Positions 1-8,689 of a stretch of 64,000 nt of DNA are shown here, in pieces. The notes under the pieces were generated by a model, which was not told the DNA's origin, did no database searches, and saw nothing but the letters and a program-made list of their open reading frames with translations. The position numbers and the translations under genes were made by a program. Every line of letters begins with the position of its first letter. The stretch's first letter is position 1. The stretch is from Deltaproteobacteria bacterium (GTDB taxonomy: Bacteria; Myxococcota_A; Polyangia; Nannocystales; Nannocystaceae): the NCBI GenBank assembly GCA_016709225.1, contig JADJEE010000001.1:1-64000 (forward strand), written 5' to 3'.

Positions 1-566
1 GTGATCGACGCGGAGAGAGCCGTCTCGCAACCTTACAGGATCCTTCGCCTTCCCACCCACCCGTGCACGCGGGAGGTCGAACCCCGCGAGTGGTGGGCGT
101 TGCGTGTTCGACATGCAGGTTCTCAGGCAGCGTCGCAGGGCCCTGTTCGGGGCGGTCTGCGATGGAATGCACGCAAGGGCCGGAGGCGCTCACGCGCGGC
201 CCTGCGTGCGTCGGCATGGTACCACTGCGGGGGCGTCGGCTCGTCCTCGAGAGGGGACATCCACGCCGGCCGCCACTGCCCCGACCGCACCGCAGGTGCA
301 CGTGCCGTCGACCAGCGACTCGCGGTTCGGTCGCGTTCTCGCGCGCCGGCCCGCGCGGCGGCCATGAGCGTGCGGCTCTCGCTCGAAAGCCGGGCACGGT
401 ACACGACACCGCGCTCGGGCGTCGCGGCCGACGTACTCGCGCCGCACCTTGGCCCGCCCGGCCCGCCCAACTCGAGCAGCTCTCTCGACCGCGTTCGCCT
501 CTCACCGTGCTCGTGGTGCCCACCCGCTCATCGTGCGGCCGCGTCCTGCGCATCACCGCCGCCCCC

Positions 567-585
567 ATGATCCGCCGAAGATCAT
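567..585. promoter_or_regulatory. Palindromic operator-like site, distal copy
   Basis: Inverted repeat with arms ATGATC and GATCAT around a 7-base centre. It shares its outer half-sites and part of its centre with the perfect palindrome at 719-739, with centres 153 bases apart, roughly 14.5 helical turns. Two related sites upstream of a cas operon suggest a regulator binding pair. The WYL-type regulator encoded just downstream of cas2 is the obvious candidate, but nothing here proves it. Confidence 0.4.
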
Positions 586-718
586 CGCGACCTCGTCCCG
601 CTCCGGCGTGGTCGTGCCGCGGCCCTGCGCATGCCCCGACCACGCCCGGTGCCCCGAGTGACAGCGTTTCGCATCGTGCTCCGCCCTGACGCCGCGCGTC
701 GCGAGACGCTCGCGATTC

Positions 719-739
719 GATGATCTGCCGCAGATCATC
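719..739. promoter_or_regulatory. Perfect palindromic operator-like site upstream of cas4-cas1
   Basis: Perfect inverted repeat: the arm GATGATCTGC and its reverse complement GCAGATCATC flank a single central C. It lies 68 bases before the cas4-cas1 ATG, where an operator controlling the operon would sit. The related copy at 567-585 has the same outer half-sites. This is a structural observation; the binding protein is inferred only from proximity to the WYL gene. Confidence 0.5.
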
Positions 740-807
740 CCCACGACACGCTGCACGTCATCCCTGCTCCACACCGGCCCGACCCGCGCCGACCACGGAG
801 CAGCCCC

Positions 808-2781
808 ATGACCGAGACGATCATCAATGCCAGCGCCCACGAACACGCCGACCTCATCCCCGTGCGCATGTGCAACGAGCTGGTCTATTGCCCTCGGCTC
901 TTCCACCTCGAGCACGTGCAAGGCGTCTTCCGGCACTCGGCCGACACCATCGAGGGCAAGGGCCAGCACGAGCGCGCCAAGCGTCGAGGCTCGCGGCTGC
1001 GTGTCATCGACGACGAGCCCGCCGCGGCCAGCACCATCGACGACCTCTTCGCTCTCCTGCCGCGGCGCCTCGCGTTGGTCTCGGAGCGGCTCGGGATCCG
1101 CGGCGAGATTGATCTCGTCGAGGTCCACGATGGCAGCGTCGTCGTCGTCGAAGCCAAGCGCGGCCGCGCTCCCCGGACCGACGCGCACCGGTGGGGGCCG
1201 TACGAGCTGCCGGTGCGCGCGTGGCCGGCGGATCTCGCCCAGGTGGTGCTCTACATGGCGCTGCTGCGCGACCACGGTCTGCCCTGCGACCAGGCGCGGC
1301 TGGTCTATCGCGGCAGTCACGAGAGCGTCGTCGTGGCGTGGAGCGATCACCTCGAGCGCTTCGTCCATGCCGTCATCGCCCAGGCCCGTGCGGTCGCGCT
1401 GTGCGAGCACGCCCCCGCGCCGCTGGTCGACAGCCCCAAGTGCCCCGGATGCTCGCTGCACGATGACTGCCTCCCCGATGAGCACAACGCACTGCTCGCC
1501 GAGCAGGCCGCACGCGCCGCGCCGCCGCAGCCGGACGCGAGCCGCGACCCCGCGTTGCCCCCCGCCGCCACGGGCGATGCCGACGCGACCAACACTGCGC
1601 CGCAGACCCTCGAAGACCACGAGGCGCTCGCCGTGGCGATCGGTGTGCCCGCCAACGCACCCGTGCGTCGCATCGTCACCGGGCTCGAGCCCCGCAGCGT
1701 CGTCCACGTGCTCACGCCCGGCAGCACCGTGCGCAAGGACGGCGACGCGCTCGTGGTCGAGGACCGCCGCGGTGGGATCGAGCGGTTCGTCCTGCCCGAG
1801 GTCGCCCATCTCGCGCTCTTCGGGCCCGTGCATGTCACCCAGCCCTGTGTGCAGCACCTGCTGCGCCAAGGCGTCGCGATCTCCCACCACACCGGTGCGG
1901 GGCGCTTGCTCGGGACCACCGCGCCACTGCTCACGCGCAACGTCGGACTGCGCCGCGCGCAGTTCCGCGTGGTCGACGATCCGCAGGCGTGCCTCGAGAT
2001 CGCCCGCGCGCTCGTCGTCGCCAAGATCCGCAACCAGCGGACGGTGCTGCGGCGACACCGACGGGGGCTCGCCGTGATCTCCGACGCGGTGCTCGGCGGC
2101 GACCTCCCGCACTGGGCCGGCGGGCCCGACCCCCAGGTCGCGGACGCGCGGCGCGACGCTCAGGGCGCGGTCGCCGAGGCCCTCGGCCGCATGCAGCACG
2201 CGCTCGCTGCAGCGACGCGTGCGGTCGAAGTCGACCGCCTCCGCGGTCACGAGGGCGACGCCGCCGCGTGCTACTTCGGCGCCCTGCCGGCGATCCTCCC
2301 CGCCGCCTGGCGGGGCGAGCTGCGCGGCCGCAGTCGACGCCCGCCGCAGGATCGCATCAACGCCATGCTCAGCTTCGGCTACGCACTGCTGGTCCGCGAC
2401 GCAGTCGCGGCCTGCGGCCGCGTGGGCCTGGACCCGATGCTCGGGGTCTTCCACACCATGATCCCTGGCCGGCCCGCGCTCGCACTCGATCTCATGGAAC
2501 CACTGCGCGCCGCGTGGGTCGACACCGCAGTCCTGCGGCTCATCGCGACCGCGGGAATCGTCCGCGACGACTTCCACTGCTCGCTCGCCGGTGTGGAGCT
2601 GAGCGACGCCGGCCGTCGCGCGATGATCCGCGCCTACGAACGGCGCGGCGACGAGCAGACCACCCATCCACGGTTCGGCTACCGGATGAGCTACCGCCGT
2701 CTCCTGGAGCTCGAGGTCCGCATCCTCGCCAAGGTCTTCGCCGGCGAGCTCCGCCACTACACGCCGATGTGGACCCGATGA
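808..2781 (+). CDS. cas4-cas1: CRISPR-associated Cas4-Cas1 fusion protein
   Basis: A 657-residue fusion of the two spacer-acquisition proteins. Residues about 15-230 are Cas4. Cys28 and the Cys212/Cys215/Cys221 cluster would bind the Fe-S centre; Asp102, Glu115 and Lys117 form the RecB-type nuclease core, followed by Gln145 and Tyr149. A Pro/Ala-rich linker (about 235-265) leads to Cas1, with the conserved Glu482 and the His549...Asp561 and Glu564 signature of the metal-dependent integrase. Cas4 trims and orients prespacers; Cas1 with Cas2 integrates them into the array. Cas4-Cas1 fusions are known from type I-G (formerly I-U) and V-B systems; the effector genes that would decide are not in the window. 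The stop overlaps the cas2 start (ATGA), implying translational coupling. The ATG has a GGAG about 9 bases upstream. Confidence 0.95.
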   Translation: MTETIINASAHEHADLIPVRMCNELVYCPRLFHLEHVQGVFRHSADTIEGKGQHERAKRRGSRLRVIDDEPAAASTIDDLFALLPRRLALVSERLGIRGEIDLVEVHDGSVVVVEAKRGRAPRTDAHRWGPYELPVRAWPADLAQVVLYMALLRDHGLPCDQARLVYRGSHESVVVAWSDHLERFVHAVIAQARAVALCEHAPAPLVDSPKCPGCSLHDDCLPDEHNALLAEQAARAAPPQPDASRDPALPPAATGDADATNTAPQTLEDHEALAVAIGVPANAPVRRIVTGLEPRSVVHVLTPGSTVRKDGDALVVEDRRGGIERFVLPEVAHLALFGPVHVTQPCVQHLLRQGVAISHHTGAGRLLGTTAPLLTRNVGLRRAQFRVVDDPQACLEIARALVVAKIRNQRTVLRRHRRGLAVISDAVLGGDLPHWAGGPDPQVADARRDAQGAVAEALGRMQHALAAATRAVEVDRLRGHEGDAAACYFGALPAILPAAWRGELRGRSRRPPQDRINAMLSFGYALLVRDAVAACGRVGLDPMLGVFHTMIPGRPALALDLMEPLRAAWVDTAVLRLIATAGIVRDDFHCSLAGVELSDAGRRAMIRAYERRGDEQTTHPRFGYRMSYRRLLELEVRILAKVFAGELRHYTPMWTR

Positions 2782-3083
2782 GCGGCCGTCGTCATCTGCT
2801 CGTCTGCTACGACGTCCGCGAGGCCCGCCGCCTGCGCCGCGTGCATCGCGTGGTCCGGGACTTCGGCGAGCCCTTGCAGTACAGCGTGTTCGTCTGTCGA
2901 CTCGACGCGACCACCCAGGCCGAGCTCGAACGTCGCGTGCTCGAGGTCATCGACGCGCGGGTCGATAGCGTCGTGCTGGTCGACTGCGGGCCGGTCGGCG
3001 CCACGACGCGTGCGCGCTTGCCCGGCCTGCGCATGCTCGGTGCACCGACGCTGCCCGATCTGCCCGGCGCCGTGATCTGCTGA
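2778..3083 (+). CDS. cas2: CRISPR-associated endoribonuclease/integrase subunit Cas2
   Basis: A 101-residue protein of normal Cas2 length with the ferredoxin-like start HLLVCYDV, whose Asp is the conserved metal ligand, and a Gln-Tyr-Ser-Val-Phe strand (QYSVF) typical of the family. It dimerises between two Cas1 dimers to form the integration complex. Its start codon overlaps the cas4-cas1 stop in ATGA, so the two are made together. No repeat-spacer array follows within the 87 bases before the next gene. Confidence 0.93.
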   Translation: MSGRRHLLVCYDVREARRLRRVHRVVRDFGEPLQYSVFVCRLDATTQAELERRVLEVIDARVDSVVLVDCGPVGATTRARLPGLRMLGAPTLPDLPGAVIC

Positions 3084-3170
3084 CATGAGTCGCGATGCCC
3101 ACATCGCCGCACGCGCTCATCTGCGCACGTGTTGACCGCTCCGTCAGCCCGTGTCGAAACTATCGTGGCC

Positions 3171-4379
3171 ATGGCCCGTGCCCCGAAGACACCGCGCGTG
3201 CGCTCGGAAGTCGCGAGCGCCCCGGCGCCCACGACCCGCGGCCTGTCGGTCGCGCAGCTGCAGCCGCTCGTGCTCGAGCACCTCGCCCGCGCCGGTGAGC
3301 ACGGGCTCACCAAGGTCGAGCTCGTCGCTGCGATCGGCCGCACGTCGTCGCCGTCGATGCAGCGCGCGCTGAAGCAGCTCCGCGAGGAGGCGGGGGCACC
3401 GATCGAGCGCTTCGGACCCGAGCCGCGGTGGCGACTGTCGCGACCCTTCTCGCTGTCGCTCGCGGCTCCGCAGGCGGACGACGTGGTCGCGGCGCTGCTG
3501 GCGAAGGCGCTGGTGGAGTCGTTCGCCGACCCCGACCTGGTCGATCGCATCCAGCGACTCGCCGCCGAGCTCGATCAGCGCGCGTGCGCGAGCTCGGGCG
3601 TGTCGAGGACCGAGATCCCGCGCACTGGTCTGCTCTCGTCGACGCTGTCGCTCGGCACCACGACCAAGCCAGGGGTGCTGCGCGCGTTGTTGCTGGCCTG
3701 CGGTCGCGCCTGCGTGCGCGTGCGCTACGACTCGCCCTGGCGCGAGCCCGACGCGGGCGAGCGTTGGTACGAGCTCGAGCCGTGGGCGGTGCGGATCCAC
3801 GACGGCGCGGCGTACCTGCGCGCGTGGCGACGCGACGGCGGTGGTGCACGGACCTTCCGCGTGGCGCAGATCGACGAGGTGCAGCCGATGTCCGAGCCGC
3901 CGTCGAAGCCGCTGCCGGGCAACGACGCGCGCTGGGGCGACGTGCCGCCCGCCTTCGGCATCGACGTCGATCGCCCGGCGACCGCCGTGATCGTGATGCA
4001 GGGCCCGCTCGCCCGTTGGGTGGCGCGGGTGCAGTGGCACCCCGAGCAGCACGACCAGTGGCTGATCCCCGGGCAGCGACTGCTGCGACGGGTCGCCTAT
4101 CGCAGCTGCCGAGAGCTCGCGCGACGTCTGGTCTCGGTCGCCGACGGCATCGAGTCGATCGCACCGGTCGAGCTGGCGACCGAGGTGCGTCGCATCGCCG
4201 CCGCCGCGATGCGAGAGCCGACGCGGGCCGATGCACTGCCGCCGGTGCTGCACCGCGTGGCCCCGAGCGCAGCTCAGTCGTCGTGCTCGCGCACGTCGGC
4301 GGGATCGACATCGATCACCGCGCTGCGATCGCCGAGGTCGCGCCGGGCCGCGCCGCGCACGAGGTCGACGCCGCGCTGA
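3171..4379 (+). CDS. WYL-domain transcriptional regulator next to cas genes
   Basis: Residues about 20-90 (from the ATG at 3171) look like a winged-helix DNA-binding region (SVAQLQPLVLEHL ... ALKQLREEAG). Residues about 165-255 are a WYL domain, with the RYDSPWREP and ERWYELEPWAV motifs and a following strand pair. A WCX-like C-terminal part comes after. WYL proteins sense ligands, often nucleic acids, and commonly regulate CRISPR-Cas and other defence loci. The upstream GTG at 3129 is in frame, but ATG 3171 starts the better-supported protein. The last 106 bases overlap the convergent fxsA-like gene, and the final roughly 35 residues are Ser/Arg-rich shadow-like sequence, so the natural end may differ or a frameshift may have extended it. 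Confidence 0.8.
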   Translation: MARAPKTPRVRSEVASAPAPTTRGLSVAQLQPLVLEHLARAGEHGLTKVELVAAIGRTSSPSMQRALKQLREEAGAPIERFGPEPRWRLSRPFSLSLAAPQADDVVAALLAKALVESFADPDLVDRIQRLAAELDQRACASSGVSRTEIPRTGLLSSTLSLGTTTKPGVLRALLLACGRACVRVRYDSPWREPDAGERWYELEPWAVRIHDGAAYLRAWRRDGGGARTFRVAQIDEVQPMSEPPSKPLPGNDARWGDVPPAFGIDVDRPATAVIVMQGPLARWVARVQWHPEQHDQWLIPGQRLLRRVAYRSCRELARRLVSVADGIESIAPVELATEVRRIAAAAMREPTRADALPPVLHRVAPSAAQSSCSRTSAGSTSITALRSPRSRRAAPRTRSTPR

Positions 4380-4741
4380 CGGATCTTGGCCTCGATGCCG
4401 GCGTGCAGGCGCCCCGCGATGCGCTGGCGCACCGGTGGCAGCAGCAGGCCCAGCGCGAGCAGGTCGCTCAGCACCCCCGGGATCATGAACGCCACGCCGG
4501 CGACCACCAACATCGCGCGGTCGGCCAGCACCGCCGCGGGCACGTTGCCGTCGACGGCGCCCTGCTGGAATGCCTGCAGCGCGGCGCGGCCGTGGCGGCG
4601 CGCGAGCGACAGGCCCGTGATGCCACCCGCGAGCACGAGCAGGAACACCGCGCCGCCCCCGATCGCGCGGCCGAGCACGACCAGCAACCACAGCTCGAGC
4701 ACGGCGAAGGCGAGCACGGCGAGCGGGAGCTTGGAGCGCAT
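4274..4741 (-). CDS. fxsA: FxsA-family inner-membrane protein
   Basis: A 155-residue protein of the usual FxsA length. It has an N-terminal membrane segment (LAVLAFAVLELWLLVVLG), a second hydrophobic segment with Gly-rich turns, a third around MLVVAGVAFMIPGVLSDLLA, and a charged C-terminal tail. The Pro-Gly-Phe/Val-Leu-Ser-Asp motif (IPGVLSD) is characteristic of the family. FxsA of E. coli is known for relieving phage T7 exclusion by F plasmids; its housekeeping role is unclear. The gene is convergent with the WYL gene and overlaps its 3' end by 106 bases. I chose the ATG at 4741 because upstream in-frame codons give only Arg/Pro-rich sequence. Confidence 0.8.
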   Translation of the reverse strand: MRSKLPLAVLAFAVLELWLLVVLGRAIGGGAVFLLVLAGGITGLSLARRHGRAALQAFQQGAVDGNVPAAVLADRAMLVVAGVAFMIPGVLSDLLALGLLLPPVRQRIAGRLHAGIEAKIRQRGVDLVRGAARRDLGDRSAVIDVDPADVREHDD

Positions 4742-4845
4742 GGACGAAGGCGGTGTCGCGACCGCGATCCGAGGTCTAGCACAGCGTGGCCGCGGACGCG
4801 TGACAAGGGCACCGCACCGTGGTGCCATCGCTACGCCCAGGCGCC

Positions 4846-6180
4846 ATGCCCGAGCACGAGCCCAACGCGAGCGAGCCCCACGCCGAGCTGCTCATCGAGC
4901 GCTTCGAGCTGCACGAGCGTCTGGGCCAAGGCGCGTTCGGTGTGACGTGGGCGGCCACGGAGCGCGCGAGCGGACGCGCGGTCGTGGTCAAACGCCTGGC
5001 GCTGCGTGGGCAGCCGGACTGGAAGCGCTTCGAGCAGTTCGAGCGTGAGGCTCGGGTCCTGCGCGCGCTCGATCACCCCGGCATCCCGCGCTTCGTCGAC
5101 GCGTTCGAGCTCGAAGGCGGCGACGCGTGCATCGTGTACGAACGCGCGCCCGGCGAGACCCTGGCCGCCCGCATCGAGCGCGGCGATCGTTGGACCGAGC
5201 CCGACGCACGCGCGCTGCTCGTCGGGCTGCTGCAGACGCTGGCGTACCTGCACTCGTTGTCACCGCGGGTCATCCACCGCGACATCAAGCCCGGCAACAT
5301 CGTCATCGGCCCCGACGGCCACGCGATGCTGGTCGACTTCGGTGCGGTGCGAGACCTCGCCGGCCGACAGGCCGACGGCGGCATGACCGTGGTCGGCACC
5401 GCCGGCTACATGCCGCCCGAGCAAGCGATGGGGCGCGCCGATGCCCGCTCCGATCTCTTCGCGCTCGCCGCAACGATGGTGCACGCGCTCACGCATGCGC
5501 ACCCATCGGAGCTCATCGGCGATGATCTGCGGCTGTCGTTCCGCGATCGCACCGGCATCGACGCTCCCTTCGCGAAGGTGTTGGCGCGCATGCTCGAGCC
5601 CGATCCCGGCAGGCGCTTCGCCACCGCCAAGGACGTGCTGGCCGCGTTGTCGCCCGAAATGACCGCGATCGCACGCCGCGGCCGCGATCGCACTGCGCCC
5701 AGGCTCACCGACGGCCCACGAACGATGAGCCCGGCGGTGAGCGCCAAGCTCTCGGGTACGCGCGTGTTCGGCTGGCGTGGCCCCACGCTGGGTATTGCGG
5801 GGGTATCGCTCGCGCTGGTGGTGGCGGTCGCGACCGGCAACTTCGTGCTCGCGGCGGCGTTGCTGGTGATCGGGGTGTCACTCGGGGTCGTGGTGGCGCG
5901 GAAGCAGCGCGCGCGAGCGCGCGAGCTCTACGTCGGCGGCCACACCACGCGCGGGCGCATCATGAGCGCGGAGGGCGGCAGCGGCTATCACAACATCCGC
6001 TACGTGTACGACGTCGACGGGCAGTCCTACTCGGGCTCGGTGAGCACCTACGACGCGCTGGTGGTGGGCGCCTTGCCCGATCGCCCCGCGTTGGTGGTCT
6101 TCTACGATCCCGCGCGACCGCAGGATCACACGGCGCTGTTCGAGCTCGAGCTCGCCGCGCTCGAGGCCGCCGACGACTGA
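4846..6180 (+). CDS. Membrane-anchored eukaryote-like Ser/Thr protein kinase with C-terminal DUF3592-like domain
   Basis: A 444-residue protein. The kinase domain spans residues about 20-280: Gly-rich loop GQGAFG, Lys49 (VVVKR), catalytic HRDIKPGN with Asp146, DFG at 164-166, and PPEQ in place of APE. After a basic linker come two adjacent membrane segments (about 305-345), then a small beta-rich domain containing IRYVYDVDGQSYSG and a VFYDPARPQDH stretch that resembles DUF3592 proteins. The architecture is a cytoplasmic kinase tethered to the membrane with an appended C-terminal domain. The start is the ATG at 4846; the in-frame GTG at 4819 is less likely. No partner phosphatase or FHA protein is adjacent. 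Confidence 0.88.
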   Translation: MPEHEPNASEPHAELLIERFELHERLGQGAFGVTWAATERASGRAVVVKRLALRGQPDWKRFEQFEREARVLRALDHPGIPRFVDAFELEGGDACIVYERAPGETLAARIERGDRWTEPDARALLVGLLQTLAYLHSLSPRVIHRDIKPGNIVIGPDGHAMLVDFGAVRDLAGRQADGGMTVVGTAGYMPPEQAMGRADARSDLFALAATMVHALTHAHPSELIGDDLRLSFRDRTGIDAPFAKVLARMLEPDPGRRFATAKDVLAALSPEMTAIARRGRDRTAPRLTDGPRTMSPAVSAKLSGTRVFGWRGPTLGIAGVSLALVVAVATGNFVLAAALLVIGVSLGVVVARKQRARARELYVGGHTTRGRIMSAEGGSGYHNIRYVYDVDGQSYSGSVSTYDALVVGALPDRPALVVFYDPARPQDHTALFELELAALEAADD

Positions 6181-6213
6181 CCGGCGCTGGCGCAGCGGGC
6201 CGCCGCGGAGCGA

Positions 6214-6801
6214 TCACCGTGGTCGTTGCGCGCGCGCGTGGGGTCGCACGACCCGCGCAGTGACCTGCACCATCGCCCCCTGGTGCATCGTGGGCGGATC
6301 GAAGTGCAGATCGTTGCGCGCCTGCAGGCCCTCCCAGAGACGGATGCCGCGACCGAGGATCACGGGCAGGAGGGTCAGGCACAGCTCGTCGACGAGCCCG
6401 GCATCGAGGCCCTGCCGCACGAGGTCGCCGCCATCGAGACACACGTCCTTGCCACCGGCGGCGGCCTTCGCTCGGGCGACGAGTGCGTCGATCGGCCCGC
6501 TCACAGCGTAGGCGCGTCCGCCTCGGGGCGCCGGCGGCAGCTCGTGGTGCGTCGCCACGAACACCGGCAGCTCACCGTAGTGCCAAGCATCGTAGTCGAG
6601 CAGGACTTGATACGTGCGGCGCCCCATCAGCAGCGCGCCGACCTGCGCGATGAAGGCCGCGAAGCCGAGCCCACCCTCGGGCGCCTCGGCCGGTGGGGTG
6701 AACTCTTCGAGGAACGAGAGGTCGTGCTCCGGGCCGGCCACACAGCCGTCGAGCGAGCAGCCGAGATAGACTCGGACGCGAGACGTCGAGCCGTCGGTCA
6801 T
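6214..6801 (-). CDS. Dihydrofolate reductase-like (RibD C-terminal domain) family protein
   Basis: A 195-residue protein with the RibD/DHFR fold signatures. The N-terminal strand is VRVYLGCSLDGCVAG, GALLMGRRTYQVLL follows in the middle, and the cofactor-site Gly pair is in VCLDGGDLVRQGLDAGLVDEL. It closes with the DELCLTLLPVILGRGIRLWEG strand typical of this group. Members are NADPH-dependent reductases of unknown physiological substrate, sometimes confused with true FolA. It stands alone just downstream of recD on the same strand, 28 bases away, so it might be read through from the recCBD operon. Confidence 0.85.
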   Translation of the reverse strand: MTDGSTSRVRVYLGCSLDGCVAGPEHDLSFLEEFTPPAEAPEGGLGFAAFIAQVGALLMGRRTYQVLLDYDAWHYGELPVFVATHHELPPAPRGGRAYAVSGPIDALVARAKAAAGGKDVCLDGGDLVRQGLDAGLVDELCLTLLPVILGRGIRLWEGLQARNDLHFDPPTMHQGAMVQVTARVVRPHARAQRPR

Positions 6802-6829
6802 CGGCGCCCATCGTAGCCGGTTGCTCGCT

Positions 6830-8689
6830 TCAGCGGTCGCGCCACAGCGCGTCGCGCAGGCCCGAGGCCCGCTCGACGCGGCGGCCGATCGCCTCGGCGA
6901 CGACCTGCGGCGTGCCCAGCACGACCACGCGGCTGCGCGCGCGCGTGACCCCGGTGTAGAGCAGCTCGCGGGTCACCAGCGCCGAGCCCGAGCCCGGCAG
7001 CAGCAGCGCGACCTCGTCGAACTCGGAACCCTGACTCTTGTGCACCGTCATCGCGAAGACGGTCTCGGCTGCGGGCAGCCGCGACGGCGGCAGCGCGCGC
7101 AGGCCGTCCTCGGTGGGGAAGTACGCGCGCAGGTGGCCGCTGCGATCCGCCGCGACCACGCCGACGTCGCCGTTCCACAGCTGCAGCTGGTAGTCGTTCG
7201 CAGTGATCATGATCGGTCGACCGTCGTACCAGGGGCCGTCGATCGCGAGTCGGCCCGACTGCGCCAGCAAGCGCTCGATCAACGGATTGATGCGCTCGAC
7301 GCCGAACGCCCCGCGGCGGTGGGCGCACAACAGCCGGAAGCGCGTCAGCGCGGCGAGCCGCGCCTCGGGTTCGCGCGCGCGCAGGTAGTCGTCGTAGCCC
7401 GCCACCACGAGCTGCCGCAGCACGCCGGGCAGGCGCGCCGGGTCGTCGACGGCGACCAGCGACAGCTCGTCGGTGCCGGCGCGCAAGACCTCGAGCGCCG
7501 CGTCGACGCGGCCACGTTTGACCGCCGACGCGAAGCCGCCGATGCCGCGTCCGTCGTCGAATCGATGGCTGTGCACGAGCTCGACCAAGCAATCGGCGAT
7601 CGGTGGCGCGGCGGCGGCGACCGAAGCAGAGATGCCGGCCTCGCGCGCGAGCAACTCGGCAAACGCTGGCGAGCGGTCGCCACCCTCGCGGCCGCCGGCA
7701 TCGCAGATGTCGCCGAGGATCGCACCGGCCTCGACGCTGGCGAGCTGGTGCTTGTCGCCGACGAGGATGAGCTTGGCGCCGGGCGGCACCGCGTCGATCA
7801 GCTTGGCGAGCAACGCCAAATCGATCATCGACGCCTCGTCGACCAGCACGACGTCCGCCGCCAGCGGCAGGGCAGCGTCGTGGAGGAAGCGTGTGCGCGA
7901 GCCGGGTCGGAAGCCGAGCAGGCGATGGATCGTCGTCGCAGTGCGCGGCATCGCGGCGCGCACGTCGTCGTCGCAGTCGAGCTGCGCGAGCTGGGCGGTG
8001 ATGGTCTCGATCATGCGGGCCGCGGCCTTGCCGGTCGGCGCCGCCAGGGCCATGCGCAGCGGCGAGCCCCCGCCGCGCAGCGCAAGGGTCTGCAACGCCG
8101 CGAGCATGCGCACCAAGGTGGTGGTCTTGCCGGTGCCCGGCCCGCCGCTCAGGACCATGAAGTCGCGCAGCGCCGCAACCGCGGCGGCCTCGCGCTGGCG
8201 CCCGTCGGGGCGGAAGTCGGGCCGCTCGGCGAACAGTCGCGCGAGCAGCGGTGCGAGCGGCTGACTCGGCACCTGCGTGTGCGCGGCCCGGCGTCGCAGC
8301 GCGTCGGCGACCAGGCTCTGGTACGCGAAGTAGCGGCGCAGGTAGAGCCTTGCCTCGCCGTCGAACACCAGCGGCGTGTGCGTGCGCCCGTCACCGATGA
8401 GGCTGCCGGGCGCGTTGGTGGCCTCGCCGAGCGCCATCACCCACTCGAACTGCGTCGGCAGTCGCACGCCGTCGATGGGCTCGCCATCGGCGTCCTGCAG
8501 CGGTCGCGCGAGCACGCGCCGCAGATCGGCGCACACGTGTCCGGCCGCGACCGCACGCGAGGCGAACGCGGCACCGAGCAGCACCGCGGGGGGGCTGCCG
8601 GGTGCGAGCGCACCGAGCGTGCGCGCCAGGGCGACGTCGAGCGGTGCGAACACGCCGGCTGCGGCGAGCTTTGCGAGCACGTCGGTCAT
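6830..8689 (-). CDS. recD: Exodeoxyribonuclease V subunit alpha, RecD helicase
   Basis: A 619-residue 5'-to-3' SF1B helicase subunit of RecBCD. Walker A is SGGPGTGKTT, Walker B is the VVLVDEASMIDL stretch, motif III is ILVGDKHQLASVE, and the C-terminal helicase motifs include AMTVHKSQGSEFDEV and YTGVTRARSRVVV. It drives unwinding on the 5'-ended strand during double-strand-break processing. Its ATG overlaps the recB stop (ATGA), making it the third, coupled gene of recC-recB-recD. An open frame extends upstream into recB, but that part is only a shadow. Confidence 0.95.
   Translation of the reverse strand: MTDVLAKLAAAGVFAPLDVALARTLGALAPGSPPAVLLGAAFASRAVAAGHVCADLRRVLARPLQDADGEPIDGVRLPTQFEWVMALGEATNAPGSLIGDGRTHTPLVFDGEARLYLRRYFAYQSLVADALRRRAAHTQVPSQPLAPLLARLFAERPDFRPDGRQREAAAVAALRDFMVLSGGPGTGKTTTLVRMLAALQTLALRGGGSPLRMALAAPTGKAAARMIETITAQLAQLDCDDDVRAAMPRTATTIHRLLGFRPGSRTRFLHDAALPLAADVVLVDEASMIDLALLAKLIDAVPPGAKLILVGDKHQLASVEAGAILGDICDAGGREGGDRSPAFAELLAREAGISASVAAAAPPIADCLVELVHSHRFDDGRGIGGFASAVKRGRVDAALEVLRAGTDELSLVAVDDPARLPGVLRQLVVAGYDDYLRAREPEARLAALTRFRLLCAHRRGAFGVERINPLIERLLAQSGRLAIDGPWYDGRPIMITANDYQLQLWNGDVGVVAADRSGHLRAYFPTEDGLRALPPSRLPAAETVFAMTVHKSQGSEFDEVALLLPGSGSALVTRELLYTGVTRARSRVVVLGTPQVVAEAIGRRVERASGLRDALWRDR

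Larger units (their letters stand above)
1..807. other. Non-coding or decayed leader region upstream of cas4-cas1
   Basis: About 800 bases with no convincing gene. Open frames exist on both strands, but their translations are Arg/Pro/Ala-rich, resemble no family, and lack the strong G/C third-position bias of the neighbouring genes. I looked for regularly spaced repeats of 25-37 bases and saw none, so no CRISPR array lies here. The only clear structure is a pair of related palindromes (567-585 and 719-739). A purine-rich ribosome-binding site (GGAG, 796-799) sits before the cas4-cas1 ATG. The stretch could also hold decayed coding sequence. Confidence 0.5.

Noticed and set aside
1..690. Overlapping open frames in the first 690 bases
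   Set aside because: No family resemblance, Arg/Pro-rich composition and no third-position bias; several frames are equally open.
1..807. CRISPR array near the cas genes
   Set aside because: No unit of about 25-37 bases recurs with regular spacers in 1-807 or 3084-3170; the array, if present, is outside the window.
553..2757. Long open frame on the minus strand across cas4-cas1
   Set aside because: Shadow frame: it overlaps a clear Cas4-Cas1 protein with all catalytic residues, is Arg/Ala/Asp-rich, and matches nothing.
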